From UBA2402 sp037139735 (GTDB lineage Bacteria; Planctomycetota; Phycisphaerae; Phycisphaerales; UBA1924): a DNA stretch of 7,803 bases. Made by a program: the position numbers and the translations under genes. Within the stretch, counting starts at the first letter, position 1. Each line of letters opens with the position of its first letter. The notes under the pieces were generated by a model. It was not told where the DNA came from. It saw only the letters and a program-made list of their open reading frames with translations, and made no database searches. Shown piece after piece: positions 6,991-7,803 of this stretch. The stretch spans positions 1-7,803 of the forward strand of contig JBAXFU010000123.1 of NCBI GenBank assembly GCA_037139735.1. The letters run 5' to 3'.

Positions 6991-7380
6991 TCAGCCCCGA
7001 GCCCGCGTCTGGTCGAGGAAGTCCACCGCGCGGCGAAGGTGCGGGATCACGATCGATCCCCCCACGATCAACGCCACGTCGAAGCTCTCCCACAACTCCT
7101 CGTCGCTGGCCCCCGCCTTGACGCACTGGTCGACGTGGTACGCGATGCAGTCGTCGCACCGCAGCACCATGCTCGCCACCAGCCCGAGCAGTTCCTTCGT
7201 CTTGCTCGGCAAGGCTCCGTCCTCGTACGTCCGCCCGTCGAGGCTGAAGAACCGCTTGGTCACCAGTGTGGCGCCGCTGCGAACCGATCCGTCCGGATTC
7301 GTGCCTCGCTCGGCGTCGTCGCCGAGGATGCGCGCGTTCATTCGGGTGCGATAGGCCTGGAATTCCTCGTAACGTCCCAT
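6991..7380 (-). CDS. Carboxymuconolactone decarboxylase family protein (AhpD-like)
   Basis: This 129-residue protein belongs to the AhpD/CMD superfamily of small all-helical proteins, many of which are thiol-dependent peroxidases or peroxiredoxin partners. It keeps the AhpD active-site pattern: E63, then CDDC (C75, C78), then H82. The E-to-C distance of 12 and C-to-H distance of 4 match those I recall for mycobacterial AhpD (E118, C130, C133, H137). A third Cys, C86, follows soon after. The helical segment at 64-126 carries the fold; residues 1-55 are more polar and less typical. The ATG at 7380 is preferred because residues upstream in the same frame are Pro/Ala/Arg-rich and look non-coding. 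No Shine-Dalgarno is seen; TACGCT lies 5 nt upstream. No peroxiredoxin or reductase gene is in the window, so the electron donor is unknown. A genuine lactone decarboxylase is unlikely given the Cys pair. Confidence 0.9.
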   Translation of the reverse strand: MGRYEEFQAYRTRMNARILGDDAERGTNPDGSVRSGATLVTKRFFSLDGRTYEDGALPSKTKELLGLVASMVLRCDDCIAYHVDQCVKAGASDEELWESFDVALIVGGSIVIPHLRRAVDFLDQTRARG

Positions 7381-7385
7381 GGTCA

Positions 7386-7391
7386 AGCGTA
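7386..7391 (-). promoter_or_regulatory. Candidate -10 box next to the AhpD-like start
   Basis: On the minus strand TACGCT lies 5 nt before the ATG at 7380 and no ribosome-binding site is present. This placement would give a leaderless or nearly leaderless mRNA. GGAACC (7414-7409), 17 nt farther upstream, is a possible -35 but is not a sigma70 match. Confidence 0.3.
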
Positions 7392-7690
7392 GTGGCGAGG
7401 CCGCCCGGGGTTCCTGGAAGGCTGCCGCGGCAACGGGCCCGCTCGACCATGCCCCCGGGCCTTTCCCCGGCATGGGCCCCTCGACGCCGGCGTGAGGGTC
7501 GGGCGTGGTGGCCGGGCCCCCTTGGCTGAACGCCGCACGAGCCTGGGCTCGGCCGGCCACTCCCCTTGCCGGGCGTCGGATGCGTGGCGAATCCGCTCCA
7601 TCGAGCGCGATTGCGAGATTTTGGCGACGCATCCCGCGGCCGGATCTCGCTTGTTGGGATGAGGCCGCGAGCGGCAATCGACGCGTGGAC

Positions 7691-7718
7691 ACGCGGGGCG
7701 CGAGGGGGCGCCCCGCGT
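7691..7718. repeat. Perfect 11-bp inverted repeat (strong hairpin)
   Basis: ACGCGGGGCGC (7691-7701) is the exact reverse complement of GCGCCCCGCGT (7708-7718), with a 6-nt loop GAGGGG. Neither strand has a T tract after the stem, so it is not a standard intrinsic terminator. It sits 22 bp before the 9-bp tandem array. Confidence 0.8.
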
Positions 7719-7740
7719 CGGGACGGCGACCGGGCCGCGA

Positions 7741-7803
7741 CCCGGATCACCCGGATCACCCGGATCACCCGGATCACCCGGATCACCCGGATCACCCGGA
7801 TCA
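7741..7803. repeat. Tandem array of the 9-bp unit CCCGGATCA, seven exact copies, open-ended
   Basis: The last 63 bases are exactly seven identical copies of CCCGGATCA (reverse strand TGATCCGGG). The array continues to the window edge, so its true length is unknown. Each unit holds one GATC and one CCGG. Because 9 is a multiple of 3, all six frames stay open: Pro-Gly-Ser on the plus strand or Ile-Arg-Val on the minus strand, for example. Nothing shows that it is translated. Confidence 0.95.

Larger units (their letters stand above)
7381..7740. other. Non-coding stretch upstream of the AhpD-like gene
   Basis: No convincing gene is seen on either strand. Open frames that cross it are rich in Arg, Pro, Ala and Gly and show no domain. 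It holds the candidate -10 box for the gene to its left, a small hairpin (CGAGC 7538-7542 with GCTCG 7547-7551) and the perfect hairpin at 7691-7718. One short patch, about 7608-7625, is AT-richer than its surroundings, but no promoter with good spacing could be fitted. Confidence 0.6.

Noticed and set aside
4995..7121. 708-codon plus-strand frame overlapping the exporter in another frame
   Set aside because: Composition is Arg/Gly/Ala-biased without motifs, and it crosses three real genes.
7630..7668. Interleaved complementary pairs (CATCCC/GGGATG and GCGGCC/GGCCGC) suggesting a pseudoknot
   Set aside because: The connecting loops would be 0 and 1 nt, too short to span the stems. Short GC-rich complements are expected here.
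6902..7795. Minus-strand frame beginning with Ile-Arg-Val repeats in the 9-bp array
   Set aside because: The repeat is open in every frame because its length is divisible by 3. The rest of the frame runs antisense to, or out of frame with, the AhpD-like gene.
7741..7803. CRISPR array
   Set aside because: The units are 9 bp and directly adjacent with no spacers, and no cas gene is present.

Overview
The window is GC-rich chromosomal DNA with genes packed on both strands. It most likely comes from a planctomycete of the Phycisphaerae/Phycisphaerales type. The best evidence is the secreted protein at 3102-4646. It ends in a paired EF-hand dockerin-like module that closes on Gly-Cys, an architecture I recall as typical of that group (recollection, not a search). 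The GC content, the scarcity of Shine-Dalgarno sequences and a tRNA without an encoded CCA fit but do not prove the assignment.

Layout. At 65-1378 (-) lies purD, a complete purine-biosynthesis ligase. It is divergent from a GT4-type glycosyltransferase at 1433-2611 (+), and the two share a 54-bp gap that may hold back-to-back promoters. A free-standing tRNA-Ala(GGC) follows at 2744-2818, with a plausible promoter upstream and an intrinsic terminator downstream. Next is a secreted seven-bladed propeller protein with an Ig-like domain and a terminal dockerin-like module (3102-4646). A type I ABC exporter half-transporter (4720-6621) comes after it and appears translationally coupled to a 110-residue protein carrying two identical CX2C-X19-CX2C zinc modules (6634-6966). 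Convergent with that gene is an AhpD-like carboxymuconolactone-decarboxylase-family protein (6991-7380, -). The last 423 bases hold no convincing gene. They contain a perfect 11-bp hairpin and seven exact copies of a 9-bp repeat that runs off the window.

Most of the window is housekeeping or cell-envelope content: purine synthesis, glycosylation, a tRNA, a surface protein, an exporter and a redox protein. I see no defence system, mobile element, CRISPR array or clear biosynthetic cluster. The more unusual signals are the tandem ClpX-like zinc-finger protein tied to the exporter, a TANNNT box 5-8 nt upstream of three starts that lack a Shine-Dalgarno (possible leaderless expression), and the hairpin plus 9-bp array at the right edge.
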